Shown: positions 42,791-52,326 of the stretch, piece by piece
Layout of the letters: every line of letters begins with the position of its first letter
Position numbering within the stretch: the first letter of the stretch is position 1
Translations under genes and position numbers: made by a program
Notes under the pieces: generated by a model
Databases searched by the model: none
What the model was told of the DNA's origin: nothing
Seen by the model: only the letters and a program-made list of their open reading frames with translations
From: Mycolicibacterium sp. CBMA 226
Lineage (GTDB): Bacteria; Actinomycetota; Actinomycetes; Mycobacteriales; Mycobacteriaceae
Direction: 5' to 3'
Length of the DNA stretch: 64,000 nucleotides
NCBI RefSeq assembly: GCF_009729075.1
Contig: NZ_VTGY01000020.1
Coordinates: forward strand, 248,001 to 312,000

Positions 42791-43852
42791 GTGGCCGGTT
42801 TGAACCGCTGCAGTGCAATGATTTTCGTGGTGGGCATTTGTGCATCCATCGGTGTGCACCCGTCGGCGGCGGCATCGAACGAGGGCCGAAACGTCGGCTT
42901 CTACCTCCAAGGCACCTGCCTGTGTGACGCGACACCGACAGCCGAAGAGGCTCTCGGGCTGGCGGGCGGGTACCTGAAATCCGCCGGCAGCATCAACGGC
43001 ATCGGGTATCCCGCCGGATTGCTGTTTGCGGCAGACGCCGTTGTGGGTTCCGGCGCGGTGAACGCAACACTCGCCACGGTGCCCAACGACACTACGGTCA
43101 CTTTGGCTGGGGTCAGTCAAGGCGCCATCGTCCTGAACTATGTGAAACTCTCACGGCTACTGCAGGATTCACACGGACGACCCACAAGCAGTTTGCAGTT
43201 CGTAACCTTCGGCGACCCGCAGAACACCACCGGCGGCATCACTACCAAGAATCCCGCGCTTCAACTCTTCGCGCCGAACGTTCCGGTGCCGACGTCCTAC
43301 CCCACTACTGAGATCGTTCGCGAGTACGACGGATTCTCCGACTGGCCCGACAAGCCGAACCGGTTGGCCGTGCTCAACGCGGTGATGGGCATCGGCTACG
43401 TGCACCCGGACTACGGGACGGCGGCCGATCCGACGACACCAGGCACACTCAAAACGGTCCGTACCAACGCCGCCGGGGGCACGACGACGCATTATGTCGT
43501 GCCGACAGCCCGGCTGCCGCTCACTCAGCCGCTGCGCGACGTCGGGCTGAACACGGGCCTCCTGGACTCCTGGCTCCGACCCCAGGTCGACGCCGCCTAC
43601 GTCCGCCGCCCAAGTGTCACGGCGGGCCATCCGACTGTCCCGCCACCGGCCGAACCGGCTCAGGCGAAAGATCCTGCGGGTACGCCCGGAGCCAAGTCCG
43701 CACCAGCAGAACCGGCGCGTGACAAGACCACCGACGTACCACGTCCGGGTACTGAGACATCAACCGCCAAACCGGGGACCAAGGCAAGCGCAGCAAAAGA
43801 CACAACTGCGGCCATCGGCGCGAAACCGACTGGCAGCGCGAAGGACAAGTGA
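42791..43852 (+). CDS. Exported PE-PPE-domain serine hydrolase
   Basis: The 353-residue precursor has a signal peptide (SAMIFVVGICASIGVHPSAA). The PE-PPE (PF08237-type) alpha/beta hydrolase domain follows: TCLCDATPTAEEALGLAGGY, nucleophile elbow LAGVSQGAIV with Ser about 109, FVTFGDPQNTTGG, and the closing HYVVPTARLPLTQPLRDVG with the catalytic His. It has no PE or PPE secretion domain. The last 75 residues are a disordered Pro/Ala/Lys/Thr-rich tail. It probably acts on envelope or external lipid esters. The start is uncertain (GTG 42791, GTG 42755 or ATG 42818); no good ribosome site is seen. Confidence 0.82.
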   Translation: MAGLNRCSAMIFVVGICASIGVHPSAAASNEGRNVGFYLQGTCLCDATPTAEEALGLAGGYLKSAGSINGIGYPAGLLFAADAVVGSGAVNATLATVPNDTTVTLAGVSQGAIVLNYVKLSRLLQDSHGRPTSSLQFVTFGDPQNTTGGITTKNPALQLFAPNVPVPTSYPTTEIVREYDGFSDWPDKPNRLAVLNAVMGIGYVHPDYGTAADPTTPGTLKTVRTNAAGGTTTHYVVPTARLPLTQPLRDVGLNTGLLDSWLRPQVDAAYVRRPSVTAGHPTVPPPAEPAQAKDPAGTPGAKSAPAEPARDKTTDVPRPGTETSTAKPGTKASAAKDTTAAIGAKPTGSAKDK

Positions 43853-43932
43853 CCCGACGCCATGTGAAACAAGCTTCATGCCATAGATTTTCGGGAGTTT
43901 CGCTGCGGCGGACAATCAAGGAGGTAATTCCC

Positions 43933-44994
43933 ATGCGGGTCAAAGCCCAGGCATCGGCTGTCTCGGTGCTGTGCTCGGCGGCGGTCGTGGCAACTGCGGC
44001 GCCGCCGGTGCCGACGGCGCACTCGACAGTGATTCGCGGTGCCGAGTACCGGTACGCGCTCACGGCTGCGACCATTGATGCCGCTTTCAACCCGATTCAA
44101 TACCTCGGCAACCTCGGGGGCGCGGCCCAAAACGTTGCGTCCGATGTGATCTATTGGCAGACACCAGATTTCCCACTGCTGATCCTGAGTGCACAAATTG
44201 ATCCCGGCACCGGCGAGTACACGGCGGTTCGGAAAGTCAGTTCCACGGCAACCGACCTGCAGAACTTGGTCAGCGCGGTCACCGCATTTCCCGGCGCCTC
44301 GTCGTCGACCCAGGTGAAACAGCTGACCAGCGGTATCGGAACGGCGGGCGCCGCGGCCGCCGGGGCGACGCACACCATCACCGCCACGCTCGCACCCCAC
44401 CTCGCACCACTCACCCCGGTGATCTATGTGGTCAAGGTCCTCAGTGCAGCAGTGGGCGTCTACTACGCCGTTGCCACGCTTTCCACAACGGGAGTGAGTA
44501 CCGTACTGAGCGGGCACAACCCGCTGACTGCCGTCGCCAACGTCGTATCGTCGGTGCAGGGGTTGGCGAACGCGATTGCCAGTGCCCCGCATCCGGTGGC
44601 CTCACCTTCGACGGCTTCGGCCGCGGATTCGACTCCTGCGCCGTCGCAACTCGCCGCGAAGACCACCGCCACGGCCGCCTCGACCGGCGAGAAGGCCTCC
44701 ACCGCTACGCCACGGACACGCGCCAGCCGAGGTGCCACGGGCGTCAAATCCCCAGACGCACAACCATTGTCACCAACCGACGCCGCCGAGGGGACAAAGG
44801 AACAGCGGACTGCCGACAGCGCCACATCACCGAAATCGAGCAGCACGCCGACCAAATCGAAAACGGCCTCCGCGCCGAAGTCGGCAGCTGTCTCTGACTC
44901 CCACACCGAACCCTCGGCCGGGGCGACGAAGCAGCCCGCGGGTGGGGGAAGCAGCCACGCCGAATCAGCCCCCAAGTCGACGGGCGACCACTGA
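43933..44994 (+). CDS. Exported Ala/Thr/Ser-rich protein of unknown function
   Basis: The 353-residue precursor has a signal peptide (SAVSVLCSAAVVATAAPP). The first half contains hydrophobic and aromatic segments (FNPIQYLGNLGGAAQNVASD, VIYWQTPDFPLLILSA, TPVIYVVKVLSAAVGVYYAV) that could be membrane-associated; the second half (after about residue 215) is a low-complexity Ala/Thr/Ser/Lys stretch. I do not recognise a family. GGAGGT stands at ideal spacing before the ATG. It lies 80 bases after the PE-PPE hydrolase gene, which has a similar disordered tail, so the pair may work together at the cell surface. Confidence 0.65.
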   Translation: MRVKAQASAVSVLCSAAVVATAAPPVPTAHSTVIRGAEYRYALTAATIDAAFNPIQYLGNLGGAAQNVASDVIYWQTPDFPLLILSAQIDPGTGEYTAVRKVSSTATDLQNLVSAVTAFPGASSSTQVKQLTSGIGTAGAAAAGATHTITATLAPHLAPLTPVIYVVKVLSAAVGVYYAVATLSTTGVSTVLSGHNPLTAVANVVSSVQGLANAIASAPHPVASPSTASAADSTPAPSQLAAKTTATAASTGEKASTATPRTRASRGATGVKSPDAQPLSPTDAAEGTKEQRTADSATSPKSSSTPTKSKTASAPKSAAVSDSHTEPSAGATKQPAGGGSSHAESAPKSTGDH

Positions 44995-45012
44995 TCTCAT
45001 AGACACTGAGTC

Positions 45013-45492
45013 ATGGCGAAAACGCACCATTACGAGCTCGACGTCACCTGGACCGGCAACACCGGCACCGGCACCTCGGGTTACCGCGAATACGCCCGCG
45101 ACCACGACGTCAGCGCCGACGGCAAGCCGACGATCGCCGGCAGCGCCGATTCGAGCTTCCGCGGCGACCCGAAGCGCTGGAACCCGGAGGAACTGCTCGT
45201 CGTGTCGCTGTCGCAGTGCCACATGCTGTGGGTGCTGGCCCTGTGTGCGCAGGCGGGCATCGTCGTGACCGGCTACTCCGATCATCCGTCGGGGACCATG
45301 GCTGAAACTGCCGACGGCGGTGGGCATTTCACCGAGGTGGTGCTACGACCTGTCGTCGAGATCGCCGACGACCGGTACCGCGACGCGCTCGCCGACGTCC
45401 ACGAGCGCGCCCACCAGCTGTGTTTCATCGCCAATTCGGTGAACTTCGACGTGCGGTGCGAAGCGCGGGTGGCTGTCGCCGAATCGGAGTAA
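45013..45492 (+). CDS. OsmC-family peroxiredoxin
   Basis: The 159-residue protein is an OsmC/Ohr-type thiol peroxidase with both redox cysteines: Cys69 in VSLSQCHMLW and Cys137 in ERAHQLCFIANS. These reduce organic hydroperoxides in the cytoplasm. RWNPEELLVVSLSQCHML corresponds to the family's NPEELLxASLxxC stretch. It starts 18 bases after the exported protein gene and is followed 30 bases later by the Lrp gene, all on one strand. Confidence 0.9.
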   Translation: MAKTHHYELDVTWTGNTGTGTSGYREYARDHDVSADGKPTIAGSADSSFRGDPKRWNPEELLVVSLSQCHMLWVLALCAQAGIVVTGYSDHPSGTMAETADGGGHFTEVVLRPVVEIADDRYRDALADVHERAHQLCFIANSVNFDVRCEARVAVAESE

Positions 45493-45522
45493 ACCCGCGG
45501 TGTCCCCGTGGGAAAATGCCGC

Positions 45523-46005
45523 ATGACCATCAAGCTCGACGCCCTGGACGCCGCGCTGCTCTCGGAGCTGGCCGCCGACCCGCGGACGCCGATTCTCGAG
45601 CTGGCGTCGCGGCTGAAGGTCGCCAGAAACACGGTCCAGGCACGCATGAAGCGGCTCGAAGAATCTGGTCTGGTGCGGGGCTACCCGCCGAACATCAACC
45701 TGTCGCAGCTCGGGTTCGCGGTTCATGCGCTGGTCTTCATCGAGACGGACCAGACCAAGATGAACGCCATCATCGAAGCGTTGCAGGACGTCCCGCATGT
45801 TCTCGAGGTCCACGCCACGACGGGGCGTGCGGATCTGCTCGCCCGCATCGCCGCGCAGACGCAGGAAGAACTGCTCAGCGTGATCCAACGGGTACACCGC
45901 ATCGACGGCGTCAAGCACTCCGAAACCATGCTCGCGATGGCGACGCCTGTTGAGTACCGATCGCTGCCCCTTGTGCAGCACGTGACGCAACGTCGAACAA
46001 AATGA
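45523..46005 (+). CDS. Lrp/AsnC-family transcriptional regulator
   Basis: The 160-residue regulator has an N-terminal HTH (LDALDAALLSELAADPRTPI, LELASRLKVARNTVQARMKR) and a C-terminal RAM ligand-binding domain (HALVFIETDQTKMNAIIEAL, VHATTGRADLLARIA). Lrp proteins sense amino acids. The ATG at 45523 fits the usual N-terminus. The genes after it encode a 2-oxoacid:ferredoxin oxidoreductase, an amino-acid dehydrogenase and an amino-acid permease, which are its probable targets across an AT-rich 162-base promoter region. Confidence 0.9.
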   Translation: MTIKLDALDAALLSELAADPRTPILELASRLKVARNTVQARMKRLEESGLVRGYPPNINLSQLGFAVHALVFIETDQTKMNAIIEALQDVPHVLEVHATTGRADLLARIAAQTQEELLSVIQRVHRIDGVKHSETMLAMATPVEYRSLPLVQHVTQRRTK

Positions 46006-46167
46006 TGCGTGCGTCACAGTGTGCCACGTCACAATTGAGCAGTTTGATCAATATTTTGACCGACTGTTGACGTAGATCACCCACAGGGGCAGATTTCGCT
46101 GCACTGATTGCCAATAGTTCGCGTTTATGGCTGGCGATCTGAGTGGCGGAACGTGTGGAGGTTGTCG

Positions 46168-49100
46168 ATGACCAGTGTCTTGTCCCGATCGGAACTCGCA
46201 GCGGCCGAGCCCGCCGCGCCGTATGACCTCGACGACCGGTACCGCTCCGGCGCCGGGCCGGTCCTCCTGACCGGCGTGCAGGCCATCGCCCGCATGATGG
46301 TCGAGCAGCACGTCCGTGACCTGCGCGCCGGCCATCGGGTGGCAACCTTCGTCTCCGGCTACCAGGGCAGCCCTCTCGGCGGCGTCGACAAGATGCTGCT
46401 GGGCATGCCAAGCGTGCTGACCGAGCACGACGTCGTCTTCACCCCCGGATTCAACGAAGAACTCGCCGCCACCTCGGTCTGGGGCAGCCAGACCGACCTC
46501 CCGGCCGGCACGGCCACGCACGACGGCGTCATCGGCATCTGGTACGGCAAGGGGCCGGGTGTCGACCGCGCGACCGATGCGCTGCGCCACGCGAACATGT
46601 ACGGCGTCAATCCCCGCGGCGGTGTCCTGCTGCTCGTCGGCGACGACCCGGCGTCCAAGTCATCGACGGTGCCCGCAGTCAGCGAGCGGTCCTTGGCTGC
46701 TCTCGGTATCCCGGTGCTGTTCCCGCGCAACGCCGAAGAGATCATCACGATGGGCATGCAGGGGGTCGCGTTGTCGCGGGCCTCTGGCTGCGTCGTGGCG
46801 ATGAAGATCGTCGCAGATGTCGCCGATGGTGCGTGGACCGTCGACGCCGAGGTCGCCGATCTCCCGATCACGACGCCCGAAATCCTCTGGGACGGAAAGC
46901 CGTTCACCTATCTCCAGCGTCCGATGGCCGCACCGGCCGACAGCCTGATTGCCGAGGCCGATCTGTACGGTCCGCGCTGGGCGACCGTGCGCGCATTCAA
47001 CGACGTCAACAACCTCGACGTAGTCGAGGTGGACCCGGTCCGCGCCAAGGTCGGCATCGCGGCCACCGGCACCACGTTCGACGCCGTCCGTCAGGCGCTC
47101 CTCGATCTCGGTGTGGACGACGCGGCATTGCATCGTGCCGGAATCCGTCTGCTGCGCATCGGGATGCCGTATCCGGTGGGCCGGCAGTCGGTCACGGAGT
47201 TCGCCCGCGGCCTCGAGCAGGTGATCGTCGTCGAGGACAAGACCGCGTTCATCGAAACCCAGATCCGCGAAATCCTGTACGGCACCGCCGATGCGCCGCA
47301 GATCATCGGCAAGCACGACGCCGCAGGAGCCGCACTGTTCCCGGTCGGTGGCGAGCTGACCGCCGCACGCCTCCTCGCGCCGCTGCGTCGCGTGCTGCGT
47401 GACCGCGTTGAGCTGAAGCGCACGCCTCCCCCGCCTTTGTCGCTGGAGGTGTTGTCCGCCAAGCGAACCGCGTACTTCTGCAGCGGCTGCCCGCACAACC
47501 GCTCCACCGCAATCCCCGAGGGTTCGATCGGCGGCGGTGGCATCGGTTGCCACACCCTGGTCACCATGTCGGGCCGCAGCGACAGCGCCGTGGTGGGGCT
47601 GACGCAGATGGGTGGCGAGGGCAGCCAGTGGATCGGACAGGCCCCGTTCACCGATGTCCCGCACCTGTTCCAGAACGTCGGGGACGGCACGTTCTTCCAC
47701 TCTGGTCAGCTCGCGGTGCAGGCGTGCATCGCCGCCGGCGTGAACATCACCTACAAGCTGCTCTACAACGAGGTCGTCGCCATGACCGGCGCGCAGGACG
47801 TCGAAGGCGGACTGGTCGTCGCGGGACTCACCCACAAGCTGACGGCCGAGGGCGTCAAGCAGATCATCATCTGCGCCGATGAACCCAAGCGGCACAACAA
47901 GAAAGCGCTCGCGAAGGGCACGCTACTGTGGCACCGGGACCGGCTCGACGAAGCGCAGAAACTGCTGCGCGAAATCCCGGGCGTCACCGTCCTCATCTAC
48001 GACCAGCACTGCGCCGCCGACGCCCGCCGGCAGCGCAAGCGCGGCACGCTGCCCACCCGCAACACCCGCGTGGTGATCAACGAGGCCGTCTGCGAGGGCT
48101 GCGGTGACTGCGGCACGAAGTCGAACTGCCTGTCCGTGCAGCCGGTGGAGACCGAATTCGGCCGCAAGACCCGCATCGACCAGACCTCGTGCAACACCGA
48201 CTACACGTGCCTCGACGGCGACTGCCCGTCGTTCGTCACGGTCGAGCTGACCCCGGACAAGAAGGGCCGCAAGCCTTCCCGCCGTAAGCCGGCAGGGCCA
48301 CCGCGTGTGGCGGACCCCGGCTTCGGTGTCCCCACCGGCACCCAGAATGTCCTGCTCGCCGGCATCGGCGGCACCGGGATCGTCACGGTGAACCAGGTCC
48401 TGGCCACCGCCGCACTGCGGGCGGGCTACGAGGTGGAGAGCCTCGACCAGATCGGCCTGAGCCAGAAGGCCGGACCGGTCGTGTCGCACCTGCGGTTCTC
48501 GACCTCGGCACTGGAGCCGTCCAACCGGCTCACCTCGGGTAGCGCCGATTGCATCATCGCGATCGACCTGCTCACCGCCACCGACAACCGGAACCTGGCC
48601 TACGGCAGTGCCGAACGCACCGTCGCCGTCGCATCGACGAGCCAGACCCCGACCGGCGACATGGTGTACGACAAGTCCGTCGCATATCCCGACACCCAGT
48701 CGCTACTGGAGCGTCTCAGCGTCACCACCCGGACGCTGACACACTTCGACGCGCTCGGCGCCGCCGAGGCTCTGTTCGGCAACACCGCGGCGGCCAACTT
48801 CCTCGTCGTCGGTGCCGCCTTCCAGAGCGGTGGGCTGCGGCTGCCCGAGGCCAGCATCGAGGAAGCCATCGGCATCAACGGTGTCGCGGTTGCGGCGAAT
48901 GTCGCGGCGTTCCGCTGGGGCCGCGTCGCAGTCGCCGATCCGGCCGCGTTCGCCGCTGCCGTCGACGCCGCGCGACCGAAGGCGCTTCCTGTGGTGGCGA
49001 GCCCGGAACTGCTGGCGAGCACCACGTTCGACGGCGAGGTCCGCCGACTGGTCGAGCTGCGGGCCGGTGAACTGGTCCGGTATCAGAACGCCAAGGTCGC

Positions 49101-49647
49101 CCGGCGCTACGTCGAAACGGTCCAGGCCGTCTGGCAGTCGGAGCGCACCATCACCGCCAGCACCGCATTCAGTGCGGCCGTCGCACGCGGGCTGCACAAG
49201 CTGACCGCCTACAAGGACGAGTACGAAGTGGCGCGGCTGCTGGTCGATCCGGCGTTCCTGGCAGACGTCCATGCTCAGGTACCCGGCGGGGAGAACCTCA
49301 CCTATCGCCTGCACCCACCCGCCCTGCGCGCGATGGGCCGCACCAAGAAGGTCGGTTTCGGTCCGAAATCGCATGGGGCACTGAAGCTGCTGGCGAAGGG
49401 CAAGGTGCTGCGCGGCACCAAGCTGGACCCGTTCGGCTACGCCCACGTACGGAAAGTGGAGCGGCAGTTGCTGTCTCACTACACCGCCATGGTGCTGCGG
49501 CTCGCCGCCGAGCTGACCCCCGCGAACTACGCCACCGCCGTCGAGGCAGCCGGGCTGCCAGACATCGTGCGGGGTTACGAGGACGTCAAACTCGGCAATG
49601 TCGAACTGTACTGGGCGCGCCTGCGCGATCTCGGCATCACGGCCTGA
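46168..49647 (+). CDS. Fused indolepyruvate ferredoxin oxidoreductase
   Basis: The 1159-residue protein oxidatively decarboxylates aryl- or branched 2-oxoacids to acyl-CoA, passing electrons to ferredoxin. Order of parts: an N-terminal pyruvate-binding region (TFVSGYQGSPLGGVDKM), a TPP domain around residue 480 (MGGEGSQWIGQAPFTDVPHL, preceded by FCSGCPHNRST), a cysteine-rich [4Fe-4S] segment at about 640-690 (CEGCGDCGTKSNC and CNTDYTCLDGDCPSF), and the gamma domain from about 730 (LAGIGGTGIVTVNQVLATAA). Alpha, beta and gamma functions are thus in one chain, as in other aerobic actinobacteria. The ATG at 46168 has GGAGG nearby. Confidence 0.93.
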   Translation: MTSVLSRSELAAAEPAAPYDLDDRYRSGAGPVLLTGVQAIARMMVEQHVRDLRAGHRVATFVSGYQGSPLGGVDKMLLGMPSVLTEHDVVFTPGFNEELAATSVWGSQTDLPAGTATHDGVIGIWYGKGPGVDRATDALRHANMYGVNPRGGVLLLVGDDPASKSSTVPAVSERSLAALGIPVLFPRNAEEIITMGMQGVALSRASGCVVAMKIVADVADGAWTVDAEVADLPITTPEILWDGKPFTYLQRPMAAPADSLIAEADLYGPRWATVRAFNDVNNLDVVEVDPVRAKVGIAATGTTFDAVRQALLDLGVDDAALHRAGIRLLRIGMPYPVGRQSVTEFARGLEQVIVVEDKTAFIETQIREILYGTADAPQIIGKHDAAGAALFPVGGELTAARLLAPLRRVLRDRVELKRTPPPPLSLEVLSAKRTAYFCSGCPHNRSTAIPEGSIGGGGIGCHTLVTMSGRSDSAVVGLTQMGGEGSQWIGQAPFTDVPHLFQNVGDGTFFHSGQLAVQACIAAGVNITYKLLYNEVVAMTGAQDVEGGLVVAGLTHKLTAEGVKQIIICADEPKRHNKKALAKGTLLWHRDRLDEAQKLLREIPGVTVLIYDQHCAADARRQRKRGTLPTRNTRVVINEAVCEGCGDCGTKSNCLSVQPVETEFGRKTRIDQTSCNTDYTCLDGDCPSFVTVELTPDKKGRKPSRRKPAGPPRVADPGFGVPTGTQNVLLAGIGGTGIVTVNQVLATAALRAGYEVESLDQIGLSQKAGPVVSHLRFSTSALEPSNRLTSGSADCIIAIDLLTATDNRNLAYGSAERTVAVASTSQTPTGDMVYDKSVAYPDTQSLLERLSVTTRTLTHFDALGAAEALFGNTAAANFLVVGAAFQSGGLRLPEASIEEAIGINGVAVAANVAAFRWGRVAVADPAAFAAAVDAARPKALPVVASPELLASTTFDGEVRRLVELRAGELVRYQNAKVARRYVETVQAVWQSERTITASTAFSAAVARGLHKLTAYKDEYEVARLLVDPAFLADVHAQVPGGENLTYRLHPPALRAMGRTKKVGFGPKSHGALKLLAKGKVLRGTKLDPFGYAHVRKVERQLLSHYTAMVLRLAAELTPANYATAVEAAGLPDIVRGYEDVKLGNVELYWARLRDLGITA

Positions 49648-49735
49648 CCGGTCATCAATCCAACTGTCCTGCCGTCACCCACACGGCAGTGTCACCCAAA
49701 GCCGCCAAACATGCGGCACCAGAAAGGAAATAGCA

Positions 49736-50821
49736 GTGACCTCTGTGTCCAACCCTCCGGTGTCCACCCCCGCCGGAGTCTTCGGTCGCTCGCACAAGTT
49801 GAGCGCACGCAGCCACGAGCAGGTCGTGTTCTGTGAGGACGCCGAGTCGGGTCTGAAAGCGATCATCGCGATCCACTCGACGGCGCTGGGCCCGGCGCTC
49901 GGCGGCTGCCGCATGTATCCGTACGCCGACGAATTCGAGGCGCTCGAGGATGTCCTGCGGCTGTCATGGGGCATGACGTACAAAGCCGCGGCGGCCGGGG
50001 TGAACCTGGGTGGTGGCAAGTCCGTGATCATCGGCGACCCCACCAGCGACAAGAGCGAGGCGCTGTTCGCGGCCTTCGCGCGCTACGTCAACACCCTGGG
50101 CGGCCGCTACGTCACCGCGGGAGACGTCGGCACCAACACCGACGACCTGGACGTCATGGGCAAGTACACCCAGCACGTCACCGGCCGCAGCACCGCGGCC
50201 GGCGGCTCCGGCGACAGTGCCCGCCTGACCGCGCTGGGCGTGTTCAATGCCATGCGCGCGGGCGCCGAATCAGTCTGGGGCGCAACGAACTTGGCCGGCC
50301 GCACCGTCGGTGTCGAGGGCGTCGGTAAGGTCGGCCGCGAACTCATCGCACTGTTGCTGGCCGACGGGGCCGACGTGTTCGCCACCGACGTGAACGACGC
50401 GGCACTGCAGCGCCTGTCGCACGACCACCCGTCGGTGCGCGTCGTGAATTCGGTTGCCGATGCCCCGGTCGATGTCTATGCGCCGTGTGCCCTCGGGGCT
50501 ACTCTGACGCCTATGAGCGCTGACACCTTCGAGGCGAAGCTGATTTGCGGTGCCGCAAACAACCAGCTCGCGACCCCGGACGTCGAGCTGTTGCTCGACC
50601 GCCGCGGGATCACCTGGATACCTGACTTCGTCGCCAACGCCGGCGGTCTCATCCAGGTCGCCGGCGAGTTGCACGGCGCGGACCGCGCGGCCGTCGAGAC
50701 CGACGTGACCCGCATCTTCGACCGGTGCCGCGACATCATCACCACCGCGCGCGAGGCGGGCATTACCATCGGTGCCGCCGCGAACCTGTTCGCCGAACAG
50801 CGGCTCGACGGGGCCATCTGA
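49736..50821 (+). CDS. Glu/Leu/Phe/Val dehydrogenase (leucine dehydrogenase type)
   Basis: The 361-residue NAD-dependent enzyme deaminates a hydrophobic amino acid to the 2-oxoacid and ammonia. Substrate-domain motifs are LGPALGGCRMYPYADEFEAL and MTYKAAAAGVNLGGGKSVII with catalytic lysines; the cofactor motif is VGVEGVGKVGREL. KLICGAANNQLATPDVELLL and DFVANAGGLIQVAGEL follow, as in leucine and phenylalanine dehydrogenases. The GTG at 49736 follows AGAAAGGAA. It lies 88 bases after the oxidoreductase, whose substrate it would supply, and overlaps the permease start by one base. Confidence 0.92.
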   Translation: MTSVSNPPVSTPAGVFGRSHKLSARSHEQVVFCEDAESGLKAIIAIHSTALGPALGGCRMYPYADEFEALEDVLRLSWGMTYKAAAAGVNLGGGKSVIIGDPTSDKSEALFAAFARYVNTLGGRYVTAGDVGTNTDDLDVMGKYTQHVTGRSTAAGGSGDSARLTALGVFNAMRAGAESVWGATNLAGRTVGVEGVGKVGRELIALLLADGADVFATDVNDAALQRLSHDHPSVRVVNSVADAPVDVYAPCALGATLTPMSADTFEAKLICGAANNQLATPDVELLLDRRGITWIPDFVANAGGLIQVAGELHGADRAAVETDVTRIFDRCRDIITTAREAGITIGAAANLFAEQRLDGAI

Positions 50822-52323
50822 TGGGCGCCGGCGGCGGGCTGTTCCGCACCAAGTCGGTCGAGCAGTCGATCCGGGACACCGATGAACCCGACTCGAAGCT
50901 CCGCAAAGACCTGACGGCAAGGGATCTCACTGTTTTCGGCGTTGCCGTCGTCATCGGCGCCGGTATCTTCACCCTTACCGCTCAGACCGCGGGCAACATG
51001 GCGGGGCCGGCCGTGTCGGTCGCCTTCGTCATCGCGGCGATCACCTGCGGGCTCACCGCACTGTGCTACGCCGAGTTCGCCTCGACCGTGCCCGTCGCCG
51101 GCAGCGCCTACACCTACGCCTACGCGACCTTCGGTGAGCTGGTCGCGTGGATCATCGGCTGGGACCTGATTCTCGAGTTCGCGCTCGCGGTATCCGTTGT
51201 CGCCAAAGGCTGGTCGCAATATCTCGGTGAAGTACTCGGTGGCGCGGTATCGCCTGTCGTGCACATCGGTTCCGTGAAGTTCGACTGGGGTGCGCTGGTG
51301 ATCATCGCGATCGTCGGTGTCCTACTGGCGACCGGAACCAAACTGTCATCCCGGGTTTCGGCCGTCGCCGTGGCGATCAAGCTCGCGGTGATCGTGCTGA
51401 TCCTCGTTGTCGGCGCGACCTACTTCAAAGCCTCGAACCTCACCCCGTTCATCCCGGCGGCACAACCCTCCGCGAAGGCCGGCGGCGTGCACCAGTCAAT
51501 GTTGGCTTGGCTCACCGGAACTGGTGGCACGAGCTTCGGGTGGCTGGGCCTGCTCACCGCGGCCAGCATCGCGTTCTTCGCCTTCATCGGCTTCGACGTG
51601 GTCGCCACGGCGGCGGAAGAAACCCGCAACCCGCAGCGCGACGTACCCCGTGGCATCTTCGGCGCGCTGGCGATCGTCACCGTCTGCTACGTGGCGGTGT
51701 CGTTCGTCCTCACCGGCATGGTGTCGTACACCCAGCTGCAGGGGGAAAATGCCACCCTTGCAACGGCGTTCGCGCTCCACGGTGACTCCTGGGCCAAGAA
51801 CATCATCTCCATCGGCGCATTGGCGGGCCTCTCGACCGTCGTCATGGTGATGTTCCTCGGCCAGACCCGCGTGCTGTTCGCGATGTCGCGCGACGGGCTC
51901 CTCCCGAAGCGGCTGGCGCACACCGGCAAGCACGGCACGCCGGTGCGGCTGACCGTCATCGTCGGCGTCGTCTGCGCCCTCCTGGCGGCGTTCGTGGACT
52001 TCGGCACCCTCGCGGGAATGGTCAACATCGGCACGCTCGTCGCGTTCATCCTCGTGGCGATCGGCGTCCCGATCCTGCGCCGGACCCGGCCCGATCTCAA
52101 ACGCGGCTTCCGGGTGCCGCTCGTACCCGCGGTCCCGATCCTGGCGGCACTGTCCTGCCTGTGGCTGATGCTCAACCTCGAGGTAGAGACCTGGCTGCGG
52201 TTCCTGATCTGGATGGCGATCGGCGTGGTCCTCTACTTCGCCTACGGCAGGTCCCACTCGATGATGGCGCGACCGCGGGCCGAAGCGCACCGGCACCTGA
52301 ACGTCACCCAGATCGCGGCTTGA
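50821..52323 (+). CDS. Cationic amino acid transporter-type APC permease
   Basis: The 500-residue permease has about 12-14 hydrophobic segments. LTVFGVAVVIGAGIFTLTAQ in helix 1, YAEFASTVPVAGSAYTYAYA in helix 3 and FFAFIGFDVVATAAEETRNP in the helix 6-7 region mark the CAT group of APC carriers. It overlaps the dehydrogenase stop by one base (TGATG) and so probably imports the amino acid degraded by that enzyme and the oxidoreductase. Confidence 0.9.
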   Translation: MGAGGGLFRTKSVEQSIRDTDEPDSKLRKDLTARDLTVFGVAVVIGAGIFTLTAQTAGNMAGPAVSVAFVIAAITCGLTALCYAEFASTVPVAGSAYTYAYATFGELVAWIIGWDLILEFALAVSVVAKGWSQYLGEVLGGAVSPVVHIGSVKFDWGALVIIAIVGVLLATGTKLSSRVSAVAVAIKLAVIVLILVVGATYFKASNLTPFIPAAQPSAKAGGVHQSMLAWLTGTGGTSFGWLGLLTAASIAFFAFIGFDVVATAAEETRNPQRDVPRGIFGALAIVTVCYVAVSFVLTGMVSYTQLQGENATLATAFALHGDSWAKNIISIGALAGLSTVVMVMFLGQTRVLFAMSRDGLLPKRLAHTGKHGTPVRLTVIVGVVCALLAAFVDFGTLAGMVNIGTLVAFILVAIGVPILRRTRPDLKRGFRVPLVPAVPILAALSCLWLMLNLEVETWLRFLIWMAIGVVLYFAYGRSHSMMARPRAEAHRHLNVTQIAA

Positions 52324-52326
52324 GGC

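Noticed and set aside
46660..47895. 411-residue open frame on the minus strand inside the indolepyruvate oxidoreductase gene
   Set aside because: It is antisense to a clear enzyme with motifs in the other frame; high GC creates long antisense frames. It has no domain pattern.
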